Positions 1 through 8,010 of a DNA stretch of 64,000 nt are shown here, piece by piece; position 1 is the stretch's first letter, and each line of letters opens with the position of its first letter. The position numbers were made by a program, and so were the translations under genes. A model generated the notes under the pieces. That model was not told where the DNA came from and did not search any database. It worked only from the letters and a program-made list of their open reading frames with translations. This stretch comes from Streptococcus suis (lineage in GTDB: Bacteria > Bacillota > Bacilli > Lactobacillales > Streptococcaceae), in contig CP025095.1 in the NCBI GenBank assembly GCA_002831545.1, forward strand, positions 930,001 to 994,000, in the 5' to 3' direction.

Positions 1-272
1 AGATGATTGACCTAACCATCCGTGAGCAAGTCGTATCCACAGCACGAGATTGGTGTGTTGGCGAAGACGAACTCCAGTTTATCGTGGACAACTACCGAGT
101 CGGCAAGGACAAGCAAATCGGAGAAAAAGCCCTGGTCGATACCTACGACTATATAAGCTACAAGGAAAACAAGGGCGACCAAGCCCTCAACAAGCTCAAA
201 TACAAAAAAGCTCTCAAAGAGGACTATATGAACATGATTGCGGAAGAAATCCTGCCATTGAGGGGGAGGTAG
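1..272 (+). CDS. hsdR: Type I restriction enzyme R subunit, C-terminal end (5' truncated by window)
   Basis: Only the last 90 or so codons are visible; the frame is open to the left edge. HsdR is the ATP-dependent translocase and nuclease subunit of type I restriction systems. The visible tail (ARDWCVGEDELQFIVDNY, then a helical stretch ending MIAEEILPLRGR) matches the helical C-terminal domain by which HsdR docks onto the methyltransferase core. Context supports the call, because hsdS (1983) and hsdM (4124) lie downstream on the same strand. The gene order R-S-M, with other genes in between, is less usual than M-S-R. The call rests on both the tail sequence and the neighbours. Confidence 0.8.
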   Translation, partial: MIDLTIREQVVSTARDWCVGEDELQFIVDNYRVGKDKQIGEKALVDTYDYISYKENKGDQALNKLKYKKALKEDYMNMIAEEILPLRGR

Positions 273-485
273 GGTAGATGTATTTTGACAAAACCCTCAA
301 TTTGTCAAAATAGACCCTGAGATTTATTTTCTATCTGCTCAAAACAGCCATTTTGTCAAATTAGAATGAAAAAACTTAAGTCTATTTTATCAAAATCAGC
401 ATTTTGTCAAAATAGAAAATAATAATTAAGAGCTATTTCAACAAAATGTGGTATTTGAGAGAAATGAAAATAGAAAGGAGAATGA
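273..485. repeat. Intergenic array of TTTTGTCAAAATAGA-like repeats upstream of the AbiH family gene
   Basis: This AT-rich 213-bp gap contains at least five related partly palindromic words built on TTTTGTCAAAA, at about 281-293, 301-313, 350-363, 382-396 and 400-415, with a weaker one at 433-445. Several are followed by TAGA. The core is a near inverted repeat (TTTTG/CAAAA), as expected for a protein-binding site. The array lies directly in front of the AbiH family start codon, so an operator cluster is the simplest reading. No regulator is known from the sequence. Confidence 0.6.
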
Positions 486-1982
486 ATGGCGGAAAATATT
501 TTAATTTTAGGAAATGGTTTTGACCTTGCGATGGGTAGAAAGACCAGCTATGGAGATTTTTTGAAATTTTCAAGGTCTGTTAGTGTTTTGAAAAAGTATG
601 TTTTAAAAGATACAAATGATTACTCATTGGAAAATGTAAGTCAAAACTATCAAAGGATAATAACAAGAATTTCTGAAGCCTTAGATGATTTAAAATCGGA
701 ATTCTCAGACAAAGAGAATGAGAAAATTTTGAGCTTAAGTAATTTTAAAAAATTCTTTTTGATGTCAGATTATCTTTACTACGAAGTGAAAAACAGTTTA
801 CCAATAGACATTCTGGATTTTTCGTTATCCAATGACCCAATAGCTAATACTATACTCAGTCGAGGAGTGGTGACTATAAAAAATTCCTTAAAGACATCAC
901 AATTATATTTTGATGTCGAATCAATTGCCGAGATATTGTCAAATGTTGAAAAAAAGGATTTTGAATGGTTGTTTAAATTACCAGATAATATCTACGTTCG
1001 CTTTCTTGAAGAAAATAAAGATTTACTAGGCAAAAACTGGTCAAATATTGAACATGCTATTTCATCACTTGCAGAGGCAATAATGGAGCTTAAACATAGT
1101 GCATCCATTTTAACAGATGTGTTGGCGGAAGAAAATGTTATTCAGAGGAACTCTAAACTAGAGAGTGTAAAATCAAAGTTTGCTGATAGTGTAAATCATC
1201 TGGCAATATGTTGTGTTTTGGATTTATTGAAAAGTGAGTCTATTTGTAAAAGTTCAAAGTTATCCGTACTTCATCACCTTGATGCTATTAATGAATCTAT
1301 GATTTCTGAATTAGAGAAAATAACAGATTACCTGGAATTTTATTTAACCTATTTGGATAAGATTGATTTTGAAATTCAAAAGATTAGACCTGCTTCAACA
1401 GCATTGGATGCGATTCAAAATATTGAAAAATCTAAAGTTATCACTTTTAATTATACCAATACTGCTAGTGAAATGTTGGGTGTAACCGAGGAAAATACTC
1501 ACTTTATTCATGGAAGATGTCAATTCAATCGATCTGATGATGACATCAATACCATGGTTTTCGGTATTGAAGATAAGGAAGCAGAAACTGAAAATATCCA
1601 TCAAGATTTAATTCCATTTCAGAAATTCTATCAACGGGCTGTTAAAGAAACAGGAAGCAAGTTTGAGAATTTTTTTGAAAATACTTTAGAGTTTAGTGAC
1701 GATTGGGTGTATTCGGCTAGTAAAAATATTATCATCTTTGGTCATTCCGTAGATCCTCTTGATAAGGAAATTTTTAAAGCCTGTTTTGATTTAGCCCATG
1801 AAGGGGGCTATGCTTACAAGTTCATATTTACTTTCCTTGACGAGGTCACGAAACGAAATATTGTTAAAAATCTAGCAATTATTTTAGGAAAAAGAAAGTT
1901 AGTAGAGTTAACTGGTAGAGGAAATATTGTATTTGTGAAAAGTTATGATATAGATCAGATGAGAAAGGAGTTATTAAATTAA
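486..1982 (+). CDS. AbiH family abortive-infection-like protein
   Basis: A 498-residue protein. It begins with ILILGNGFDLAMGRKTSYGDFL (residues 5-26), the signature of the AbiH family, in which a nucleotide-binding-like GNGFDL motif is followed by a TSYxDFL segment. Further family blocks are VITFNYTNT (about 319), FIHG (about 341) and IIIFGHSVDPLDKEIF near 418-433. AbiH proteins were first described as phage abortive-infection factors in lactococci; their biochemical activity is not settled. The start follows AAAGGAG (474-480). The stop TAA abuts the hsdS ATG with no gap, and the hsdS ribosome site (AGAAAGGAG, 1962-1970) lies inside this gene, so the two are translationally linked. The gene is more AT-rich than hsdM, consistent with separate acquisition. 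Confidence 0.85.
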   Translation: MAENILILGNGFDLAMGRKTSYGDFLKFSRSVSVLKKYVLKDTNDYSLENVSQNYQRIITRISEALDDLKSEFSDKENEKILSLSNFKKFFLMSDYLYYEVKNSLPIDILDFSLSNDPIANTILSRGVVTIKNSLKTSQLYFDVESIAEILSNVEKKDFEWLFKLPDNIYVRFLEENKDLLGKNWSNIEHAISSLAEAIMELKHSASILTDVLAEENVIQRNSKLESVKSKFADSVNHLAICCVLDLLKSESICKSSKLSVLHHLDAINESMISELEKITDYLEFYLTYLDKIDFEIQKIRPASTALDAIQNIEKSKVITFNYTNTASEMLGVTEENTHFIHGRCQFNRSDDDINTMVFGIEDKEAETENIHQDLIPFQKFYQRAVKETGSKFENFFENTLEFSDDWVYSASKNIIIFGHSVDPLDKEIFKACFDLAHEGGYAYKFIFTFLDEVTKRNIVKNLAIILGKRKLVELTGRGNIVFVKSYDIDQMRKELLN

Positions 1983-3233
1983 ATGAAAACAAACAATAAT
2001 ATCCCAGCCTATCGTTTTCAAGGCTACACTGACGCTTGGGAACTGCGGAAGTTGGGGGAAGTGGCTAGATTTAGACGTGGTTCTTTTCCGCAACCTTACG
2101 GAAATAGCGAATGGTATGATGGTGACGGAGCAATGCCTTTTGTTCAAGTTGCAGATGTCACAGATGAGATGAATTTAGTAGGAGATACAAAACAAAAAAT
2201 TAGTAGAAAAGCACAACCACTAAGTGTCTTTGCTGAGGAAGGTTCTGTACTAGTTACTTTACAAGGTAGTATTGGTCGTGTTGCTATTACCCAATATGGG
2301 GCTTTTATTGATAGGACGGTACTGATTTTTGAAAACTTTAACTTACCAGTTGATAATTTGTTTTGGGCTTATATAATTAAACAAAAATTTATTGAAGAAG
2401 CAAAGTGTGCCCCCGGTGGAACAATCAAAACAATTACCAAGGAAGTTCTTAGTGACTTTGATATAAAGCTCCCCTCCCTCCCCGAACAAGAAACCATCGG
2501 CACCTTCTTCTCCACCCTGGACCGCCACATCACCCTTCATCAGCGTAAGTTGGACACGCTCAAGGAGCAGAAGAAGACCTATCTCAAACTCCTCTTTCCA
2601 GTCAAGGGACAAACCAAACCAGCCCTCCGTTTCCAAGGCTTTGAAGACGACTGGGAAGAAGTGAAGTTGGGGGAGATAATGGAAGTTACCTCGGTAAAAC
2701 GTATTCATCAATCTGATTGGACAGATTTTGGAGTAAGATTTTTGCGGGCAAGAGATATAGTTGCAGAATCAAAAAATGAGTCAGTCTCCGAGCCCTTATT
2801 CATATCACAAAAAAAATACGATGAATATACAGCAATTTCAGGAAAGGTTACAAAAGGTGATTTGCTTGTTACTGGAGTTGGTACAATTGGTATCCCTATG
2901 CTAATTGAAAAGAATGAACCAATTTATTTTAAGGATGGAAATATTATTTGGTTTAAGAATGAAAATCAAATTGATGGTCAGTTTTTCTACTATTCATTCA
3001 TTGGCAAAAATATTCAATCATTTATAAAAGAATCGGCTGGGATAGGAACAGTTGGAACATTTACAATAAACACAGGAAAAAATACACCTATAGATTTACC
3101 AATACTGAAGAAAGAACAATCCGCCATCGGCACCTTCTTCCAAACCCTTGACCAAGAGATTGCTCAGGTGGAGGACAAGCTGACTAGCTTGAAAGAGATG
3201 AAAAAGACTCTGCTCCGTAAATTATTTGTATAA
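1983..3233 (+). CDS. hsdS: Type I restriction-modification specificity subunit
   Basis: A 416-residue HsdS that sets the DNA target of the type I complex. It shows the usual duplicated layout. TRD1 starts at about residue 20 (WELRKLGEVARFRRG) and is followed by a first conserved helix (LPEQETIGTFFSTLDRHITL, about 160-180). TRD2 starts at about residue 223 (WEEVKLGEIMEV) and is followed by a second conserved helix (KKEQSAIGTFFQTLDQEIAQ, about 376-395). The conserved helices are visibly more GC-rich than the two AT-rich TRDs, which fits exchange of TRDs by recombination at the conserved segments. The ATG directly follows the AbiH family stop codon. Confidence 0.93.
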   Translation: MKTNNNIPAYRFQGYTDAWELRKLGEVARFRRGSFPQPYGNSEWYDGDGAMPFVQVADVTDEMNLVGDTKQKISRKAQPLSVFAEEGSVLVTLQGSIGRVAITQYGAFIDRTVLIFENFNLPVDNLFWAYIIKQKFIEEAKCAPGGTIKTITKEVLSDFDIKLPSLPEQETIGTFFSTLDRHITLHQRKLDTLKEQKKTYLKLLFPVKGQTKPALRFQGFEDDWEEVKLGEIMEVTSVKRIHQSDWTDFGVRFLRARDIVAESKNESVSEPLFISQKKYDEYTAISGKVTKGDLLVTGVGTIGIPMLIEKNEPIYFKDGNIIWFKNENQIDGQFFYYSFIGKNIQSFIKESAGIGTVGTFTINTGKNTPIDLPILKKEQSAIGTFFQTLDQEIAQVEDKLTSLKEMKKTLLRKLFV

Positions 3234-3552
3234 TTCAGGGAGTGGGAAAGAACTCGACTGGTCTAAAAAGAGTTCGTCAACAAGTCCTTATTTCCAGTTG
3301 TTGAGCTGAAACAGTCTATTCCCAGACTGTTTCAGTCCCACCCCCGCACAGCTCAAACTGTCTGGGAGACCGTTTGAGGTTGGAGATGAAGCGAACTTTG
3401 TTCGCAACAGTCGTAATGGTCGGATTTGGAGTGTGAAACACGAATAAATATGCCAATCAACCACTGCGCTGAGATGTTGACACGAACTCTAAGAAGTGGT
3501 GCTGGGCTTTTTGCCTAGCCTCTCGCCCTCCTAATTCCCATTATAATATTTC
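3234..3552. repeat. Intergenic repeat-like segment after hsdS with palindromes
   Basis: No credible gene. The stretch contains a strong 11-bp stem palindrome (TGAAACAGTCT/AGACTGTTTCA, 3307-3334). Its core recurs at 63721-63746 inside a broken transposase. It also holds the words CCCACCCCCGCACAGC and CAACCACTGCG and ends near GGGCTTTTTGCCTAGCCTC. I recall such words from dispersed intergenic repeats of S. suis genomes. Assignment to a named repeat family is not possible without a search. Confidence 0.45.
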
Positions 3553-3581
3553 TTGACGAACGGTTGATATTCTGATAGAAT
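3553..3581 (+). promoter_or_regulatory. Sigma-70 promoter of small RNA 1
   Basis: TTGACG (3553-3558), a 17-bp spacer, then TAGAAT (3576-3581) preceded by TGA as an extended -10. It is positioned so that transcription would start near 3588, just before the RNA with the GTTGGACGGCAATCCAAC hairpin. Confidence 0.75.
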
Positions 3582-3587
3582 GAGCAT

Positions 3588-3700
3588 AGAAAAAGAGTTG
3601 GACGGCAATCCAACTCTCAGTAGAACCGTTTAAGACGGTGGCTCATATTTACAGAAATAATCCGTTCAACTTGCCGAAAGTGGGGACGGATTATTTTTTG
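3588..3700 (+). ncRNA. Small RNA 1, antitoxin-like, apparently orphan copy
   Basis: A predicted ~113-nt RNA with its own promoter (3553-3581) and a strong terminator (stem AATAATCCGT/ACGGATTATT, 3656-3695, then T run). The 5' part carries the hairpin GTTGGACGGCAATCCAAC followed by AGTAGAACCG and GACGGTGGCTCA. A closely similar hairpin and layout recur about 193 bp downstream in small RNA 2. No toxin frame faces this copy: the opposite strand at 3690-3726 has only a GGGGGA ribosome-site-like word and a short terminal ACAAAAAATAA resembling the end of the toxin gene of copy 2. It is therefore likely a relic half of a duplicated cassette. Confidence 0.65.
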
Positions 3701-3745
3701 TTTTCATCAGGTGTTTCACTCCCCCTAAGTCACCATATAAAAATC

Positions 3746-3774
3746 TTGATTAACTGACGAAATTTTGTTAAAAT
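3746..3774 (+). promoter_or_regulatory. Sigma-70 promoter of small RNA 2
   Basis: TTGATT (3746-3751), a 17-bp spacer, then TAAAAT (3769-3774) with TGT as an extended -10. It gives a start near 3781. The geometry is the same as in the promoter of copy 1. Confidence 0.75.
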
Positions 3775-3780
3775 AAGCAT

Positions 3781-3899
3781 AGAAAAAGAGTTGGACGGCA
3801 ATCCAACTCCTAGTAGAGCCATTTCGGTGGTTCACAATGTTTGTTTTATATTAAAATAAAATCGTCAGTGTCCCAAAATATTGACGGTTTTATTTTTTG
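3781..3899 (+). ncRNA. Small RNA 2, candidate RNA antitoxin of a type I toxin-antitoxin pair
   Basis: A ~119-nt RNA that begins AGAAAAAGAGTTGGACGGCAA and ends in a terminator with stem AATAAAATCGTCA/TGACGGTTTTATT (3855-3894). The terminator works in both directions and overlaps the 3' end of the convergent toxin gene. The RNA also contains AGAGTTGGA, complementary to TCCAACTTT in the toxin leader (about 4055-4063 on the opposite strand). Overlapping 3' ends plus a second 5' pairing site is the arrangement of known Gram-positive type I systems such as par of pAD1 and txpA/ratA. Function is inferred. Confidence 0.7.
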
Positions 3900-3997
3900 T
3901 CTGCGAATGCTTTATAGATGATAATGACTAAATTGATGAGATTTAAGATAAATCCACCGAAGGCAATCATTACCATCAAAACATCAGTTAGAGACAT
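3890..3997 (-). CDS. Small hydrophobic membrane peptide, candidate type I toxin (35 aa, holin-like toxin type)
   Basis: A 35-codon gene on the minus strand, starting MSLTDVLMVMIAFGGFI and ending with IIIYKAFADKK. One transmembrane helix covers about residues 6-28 and is followed by a basic tail. This resembles the TxpA/holin-like toxin group (N-terminal Y/D-x-L-x-x-M-I-x-F pattern) more than Fst, since the Fst P-x-x-V-G and WL signatures are missing. The ribosome site AAAGGGGG sits 5-7 bases before the ATG. The leader has an extended -10 promoter (TGGTATAAT, minus strand, near 4091-4099). The gene converges with small RNA 2 onto a shared terminator. Toxicity is inferred, not shown. Confidence 0.7.
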   Translation of the reverse strand: MSLTDVLMVMIAFGGFILNLINLVIIIYKAFADKK

Positions 3998-4123
3998 TTG
4001 TTCCCCCTTTCTGTAAGATTTCGGACTTATTTCCATAAGCACCACCTCCAGTTAGAAAGTTGGAACCACCGTCATATTTCTCTACTTATCTATTATACCA
4101 TATTTTTAGAAAGAATCACAGAC

Positions 4124-5719
4124 ATGAACAATTCAAACAACTCACAATCCCTCTATCAGTCCCTTTGGAATGCGGCGGATATTCTCCGTGGCAAGATGGA
4201 CGCTAACGAATACAAGTCCTACCTTTTGGGCTTGATTTTCTACAAATACCTATCAGACAAGTTGCTTCTGGCAGTTTGTGATAACCTCGATGAAACCTTT
4301 GACAGTTTGTCACAGGCGCAAAGACTTTATGAAGAAAATTTTGCGGATCCAGATGTTAAGGAAGATTTGCTAGATGTCCTTGATGATGAGCTGGGTTACT
4401 TTATCGAGCCTGGTCTGACTTTTACGGCCTTGGTAGCAAAAGTCCACAATAGCAACTTCCAGTTGGAAGATTTGGCACAGGGCTTCCGAGACATTGAGCA
4501 GTCTAACGAGATTTTTGAAAACCTTTTTGAAGACATCGACCTCTACTCTAAAAAGCTGGGACCAACACCGCAAAAGCAGAATCAGGTCATTTCAGCCCTG
4601 ATCAAAGAACTCCATGAGCTCAACCTCAGCAACCATGATGGAGATGTCTTGGGAGATGCCTATGAATACCTGATTGGTCAGTTTGCCAGCGACTCTGGAA
4701 AGAAAGCGGGCGAGTTCTATACACCTCAAGCCGTTTCCCACCTCATGACCCAGATTGTCTTTCTTGGACGGGAACATCAAAAGGGCATGACCCTCTATGA
4801 CCCAACCATGGGGTCAGGCTCCCTCCTTCTTAACGCCAAACGTTACAGTAAAGAGTCTTCGACCGTTTCCTACTTTGGTCAGGAGATTAACACCTCGACC
4901 TACAACCTGGCCCGCATGAACATGATGCTCCACGGTGTTGCTATTGAGAACCAAAAACTTCATGTCGGTGACACTCTTGATGCGGACTGGCCAACGACGG
5001 AGCCGACAGACTTTGACGGTGTGCTTATGAACCCACCTTATTCTCAGAAGTGGAGTGGAGATGCTGGCTTCCTGCAAGATGCACGTTTCTCTAGCTATGG
5101 AGTATTAGCACCCAAGTCTAAGGCTGACTTCGCCTTTTTGCTACATGGTTTCTACCATCTCAAGCATTCAGGCGTTATGGCTATTGTCCTTCCTCACGGG
5201 GTTCTCTTTAGGGGAAATGCAGAGCAGAAAATCCGTCAGCATCTTCTAGAAGAAGGAGCCATTGACACCGTGATTGGCCTGCCAGCCAACATCTTTTATA
5301 ATACCTCCATTCCAACCACAGTCATCATTCTCAAGAAAAACCGCACCAGCAAAGATGTCCTCTTTATCGATGCCTCAAAAGAGTTTGACAAGGGCAAAAA
5401 CCAAAATATCATGACCGATGATCATATCGCCAAGATTTTGAAAGTCTATCAAGACCGTCAAGATGTGGACAAGTTTGCCCACCTAGCTAGCTTTGAGGAG
5501 ATTGTGGAAAACGACTACAACCTCAACATCCCTCGCTATGTCGATACCTTTGAGGAAGAGCCGGTCATTCCACTGACAGAGCTTGCGGATAAGCTTGCCC
5601 AGACCGATGAGGAAATCGCAGCAACCACAGCCCAGCTTGAAGCTATGCTTGGTCAGCTAGTCGGCACCACACCGGAAGCACAGGCAGAATTAACTAGCTT
5701 TCTGGAAAAATTGAAGTAG
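4124..5719 (+). CDS. hsdM: Type I restriction-modification DNA methyltransferase subunit M
   Basis: A 531-residue N6-adenine methyltransferase. An N-terminal HsdM domain (SLWNAADILRGKMDANEYK, residues about 10-28, then FYKYLSDKLL) precedes the Rossmann methylase fold. S-adenosylmethionine motif I is DPTMGSGSLLLNA from residue 226, and catalytic motif IV is NPPY at 303-306. The chosen start is ATG 4124 (MNNSNNSQ). An in-frame upstream ATG at 3998 would add 42 residues that overlap the toxin leader on the other strand and have no family similarity. The C-terminal coiled segment (about 480-531) is where HsdS would bind. The ribosome site is weak. Together with hsdS and the methyltransferase-dependent hsdR it completes a three-subunit system. 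Confidence 0.93.
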   Translation: MNNSNNSQSLYQSLWNAADILRGKMDANEYKSYLLGLIFYKYLSDKLLLAVCDNLDETFDSLSQAQRLYEENFADPDVKEDLLDVLDDELGYFIEPGLTFTALVAKVHNSNFQLEDLAQGFRDIEQSNEIFENLFEDIDLYSKKLGPTPQKQNQVISALIKELHELNLSNHDGDVLGDAYEYLIGQFASDSGKKAGEFYTPQAVSHLMTQIVFLGREHQKGMTLYDPTMGSGSLLLNAKRYSKESSTVSYFGQEINTSTYNLARMNMMLHGVAIENQKLHVGDTLDADWPTTEPTDFDGVLMNPPYSQKWSGDAGFLQDARFSSYGVLAPKSKADFAFLLHGFYHLKHSGVMAIVLPHGVLFRGNAEQKIRQHLLEEGAIDTVIGLPANIFYNTSIPTTVIILKKNRTSKDVLFIDASKEFDKGKNQNIMTDDHIAKILKVYQDRQDVDKFAHLASFEEIVENDYNLNIPRYVDTFEEEPVIPLTELADKLAQTDEEIAATTAQLEAMLGQLVGTTPEAQAELTSFLEKLK

Positions 5720-5760
5720 TTAATTTTATGTATTCGCTATCCTCTTAAACCAGTTCGTGG

Positions 5761-5766
5761 TATAAT
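5761..5766 (+). promoter_or_regulatory. -10 box of rpiA promoter
   Basis: TATAAT preceded by TGG (extended -10), 32 bases before the rpiA start and after the end of hsdM. It marks the boundary between the restriction locus and core metabolism. Confidence 0.6.
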
Positions 5767-5797
5767 TATTTCATGAATGACTTCAAAGGAGACAAAG

Positions 5798-6472
5798 ATG
5801 ACAAACCTAAAAGAGCAGGTTGGGATTAAGGCGGCGGAATTTGTGACGGACGGGATGATTGTTGGACTTGGAACTGGTTCGACTGCCTACTATTTCGTGC
5901 AGGAGATTGGCCGCCGGGTTGCAGAAGAAGGGCTACAGATCACAGGCGTAACGACCTCTCATGCTACGGCAGAACATGCTGCGTCCCTTGGGATTCCCCT
6001 AAAAAATATCGACGAAGTCGAATATGTGGACTTGACGGTGGATGGAGCCGATGAGGTGGACGGAGCCTTCAATGGTATCAAGGGTGGCGGTGCTGCACTG
6101 CTCATGGAGAAGGTGGTCGCTGTCAACAGCAAGGACTGCATCTGGATTGTGGATGAGTCCAAGGTGGTTCAAACCCTAGGTACCTTCAAGTTGCCGGTGG
6201 AAGTCGTGCAGTACGGTGCGGAAAATCTTTTCCGACTATTTGAGAAAAAAGGGTATCGTCCAAGTTTTCGTATGCGTAATGGAGAAAAACATATCACGGA
6301 TATGCAGAACTTTATCATTGACCTTGATTTGCGCAGAATAGACGACACATATGCATTGGCGGAAGAATTGGACCGGACCGTCGGTGTTGTAGAACACGGT
6401 CTCTTTATTGGATTGATTTCCAAGGTAATTGTTGGCACACCAGAAGGACCGAACATCATCGAAAAGAAATAA
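5798..6472 (+). CDS. rpiA: Ribose-5-phosphate isomerase A
   Basis: A 224-residue enzyme that interconverts ribose 5-phosphate and ribulose 5-phosphate in the cytosol. Family blocks are [12 protein letters not shown] (about 25-36), DGADEVD (about 81-87), with the phosphate- and sugar-binding acidic residues, and [12 protein letters not shown] (about 92-103), with the catalytic loop. Start ATG 5798 is preferred because AAAGGAG (5785-5791) sits correctly in front of it. The ATG at 5777 would add seven non-conserved residues. It leads a run of pentose and nucleoside genes: the ribose 5-phosphate it handles is the product of DeoB downstream. Confidence 0.96.
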   Translation: MTNLKEQVGIKAAEFVTDGMIVGLGTGSTAYYFVQEIGRRVAEEGLQITGVTTSHATAEHAASLGIPLKNIDEVEYVDLTVDGADEVDGAFNGIKGGGAALLMEKVVAVNSKDCIWIVDESKVVQTLGTFKLPVEVVQYGAENLFRLFEKKGYRPSFRMRNGEKHITDMQNFIIDLDLRRIDDTYALAEELDRTVGVVEHGLFIGLISKVIVGTPEGPNIIEKK

Positions 6473-6478
6473 ATTGAA

Positions 6479-6514
6479 AACGCTTCTCATTTTGGTACAA
6501 TGAGAGGCGTTTTT
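6479..6514 (+). terminator. Intrinsic terminator after rpiA
   Basis: Stem AACGCttCTCAT/ATGAGaggCGTT followed by TTTT, starting seven bases after the rpiA stop. Confidence 0.85.
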
Positions 6515-6798
6515 ATGGTATAATGAAAACACGAACGTTTAGACTCTTCAAAAATCTATCCCCTTACCTCGTAGCAGTCAGATGATAGGTACTGAAAAAG
6601 CGATAGCTGAACAGCAGGCAGTGAAGCGAGTAACAGTATCTAGTTTTGATGGTTAGGAAGTTTGATGCCGAGAGCTTTGACTGTATAGTATTGCACCCCA
6701 TTAAAATGTTTAGATGTGGTAACGATAATTTCCAGTCTAGCAACTTGGTTGGATGTTGATTTTGGTTGAATCTAACTATTCAAATAAAGGAGACAATT
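6515..6798 (+). promoter_or_regulatory. Leader region of the deoB operon
   Basis: A 284-bp gap without a gene. TGGTATAAT (6516-6524) gives an extended -10 promoter just after the rpiA terminator. The remaining ~260 bases before deoB would be a long untranslated leader. I see no convincing riboswitch or T-box motif in it. The deoB ribosome site AAAGGAG is at 6786-6792. Confidence 0.45.
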
Positions 6799-8010
6799 AT
6801 GCCTAAATTTAAACGTGTTCACTTGGTAGTTATGGACTCTGTCGGAATCGGCGCAGCACCAGACTCAGATAAATTTTTCAATGCGGGTGTAGCAGATACA
6901 GAATCTGACACTCTCGGTCACATCTCTGAAAAAGCAGGTCTTGCAGTGCCAAATATGGCAAAAATTGGTCTTGGAAATATCCCTCGAGATACAGCGCTTG
7001 CGACAGTTCCTGCTGAAAGTCATCCAACTGGCTACGTGACCAAGCTGGAAGAAGTGTCGCTCGGAAAAGACACCATGACAGGCCACTGGGAAATCATGGG
7101 CCTCAATATTACTGAGCCATTTGATACATTCTGGGATGGTTTCCCTGAAGAGATTTTGACAAAAATCGAAGAATTCTCAGGTCGTAAAATCATCCGCGAA
7201 GCAAACAAGCCGTATTCAGGTACAGCTGTCATTGATGACTTTGGCCCTCGCCAAATGGAAACTGGGGAGTTAATCGTCTATACCTCCGCAGACCCTGTGC
7301 TTCAGATTGCAGCCCACGAAGATATTATTCCACTTGATGAGTTGTATCGTATCTGTGAATACGCTCGTTCCATTACCCTTGAACGCCCAGCTCTTCTTGG
7401 TCGGATTATTGCCCGTCCATACGTTGGTGAGCCAGGCAATTTCTCACGGACTGCAAATCGTCATGACTATGCAGTATCACCGTTTGAAGCAACAGTACTC
7501 AACAAACTAGCAGATGCGGGTGTACCAACTTACTCAGTTGGTAAAATCAGTGATATTTTCAATGGTTCAGGTATTACAAATGATATGGGTCACACCAAGT
7601 CCAACATGCACGGTGTCGATGTCTTGCTTGAAACGTTGCAGTTGCCTGAATTCGAGGAAGGTTTTACTTTTACAAACCTAGTTGACTTTGATGCTGTCTA
7701 TGGTCATCGTCGCAATATCGAAGGTTATCGCGACTGCTTGCAAGAGTTTGATGCACGTATTCCAGAGATTATTGACAATATGCGTGAAGATGACCTGCTC
7801 TTGATTACAGCTGACCACGGAAATGATCCATCCTATGCTGGAACAGACCACACACGCGAATATGTGCCACTCTTAGCATACAGCAAGGCTTTCAAAGGTA
7901 GCGGTGTCTTGCCAGTAGGCCATTTTGCGGACATTTCAGCAACCGTTGCGGAAAACTTCGGAGTGGACACAGCAATGATTGGCGAAAGCTTCTTGGAGAA
8001 ACTAATTTAA
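6799..8010 (+). CDS. deoB: Phosphopentomutase
   Basis: A 403-residue alkaline-phosphatase-superfamily mutase that converts (deoxy)ribose 1-phosphate to the 5-phosphate, a key step in nucleoside catabolism and salvage. Metal-binding blocks are [13 protein letters not shown] at about residues 9-21, the phosphoacceptor region [11 protein letters not shown] (about 88-98), [16 protein letters not shown] (about 338-353) and GHF near 374. Start ATG 6799 follows AAAGGAG; an in-frame ATG at 6766 lacks a ribosome site. The stop overlaps the next start by one base (TAATG), so the genes are translationally coupled. Confidence 0.97.
   Translation: MPKFKRVHLVVMDSVGIGAAPDSDKFFNAGVADTESDTLGHISEKAGLAVPNMAKIGLGNIPRDTALATVPAESHPTGYVTKLEEVSLGKDTMTGHWEIMGLNITEPFDTFWDGFPEEILTKIEEFSGRKIIREANKPYSGTAVIDDFGPRQMETGELIVYTSADPVLQIAAHEDIIPLDELYRICEYARSITLERPALLGRIIARPYVGEPGNFSRTANRHDYAVSPFEATVLNKLADAGVPTYSVGKISDIFNGSGITNDMGHTKSNMHGVDVLLETLQLPEFEEGFTFTNLVDFDAVYGHRRNIEGYRDCLQEFDARIPEIIDNMREDDLLLITADHGNDPSYAGTDHTREYVPLLAYSKAFKGSGVLPVGHFADISATVAENFGVDTAMIGESFLEKLI

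Noticed and set aside
3998..4123. 42-codon N-terminal extension of hsdM from ATG 3998
   Set aside because: It overlaps the leader of the minus-strand toxin candidate, has no ribosome site, and the HsdM family begins at MNNSNNSQ-like sequence at 4124.
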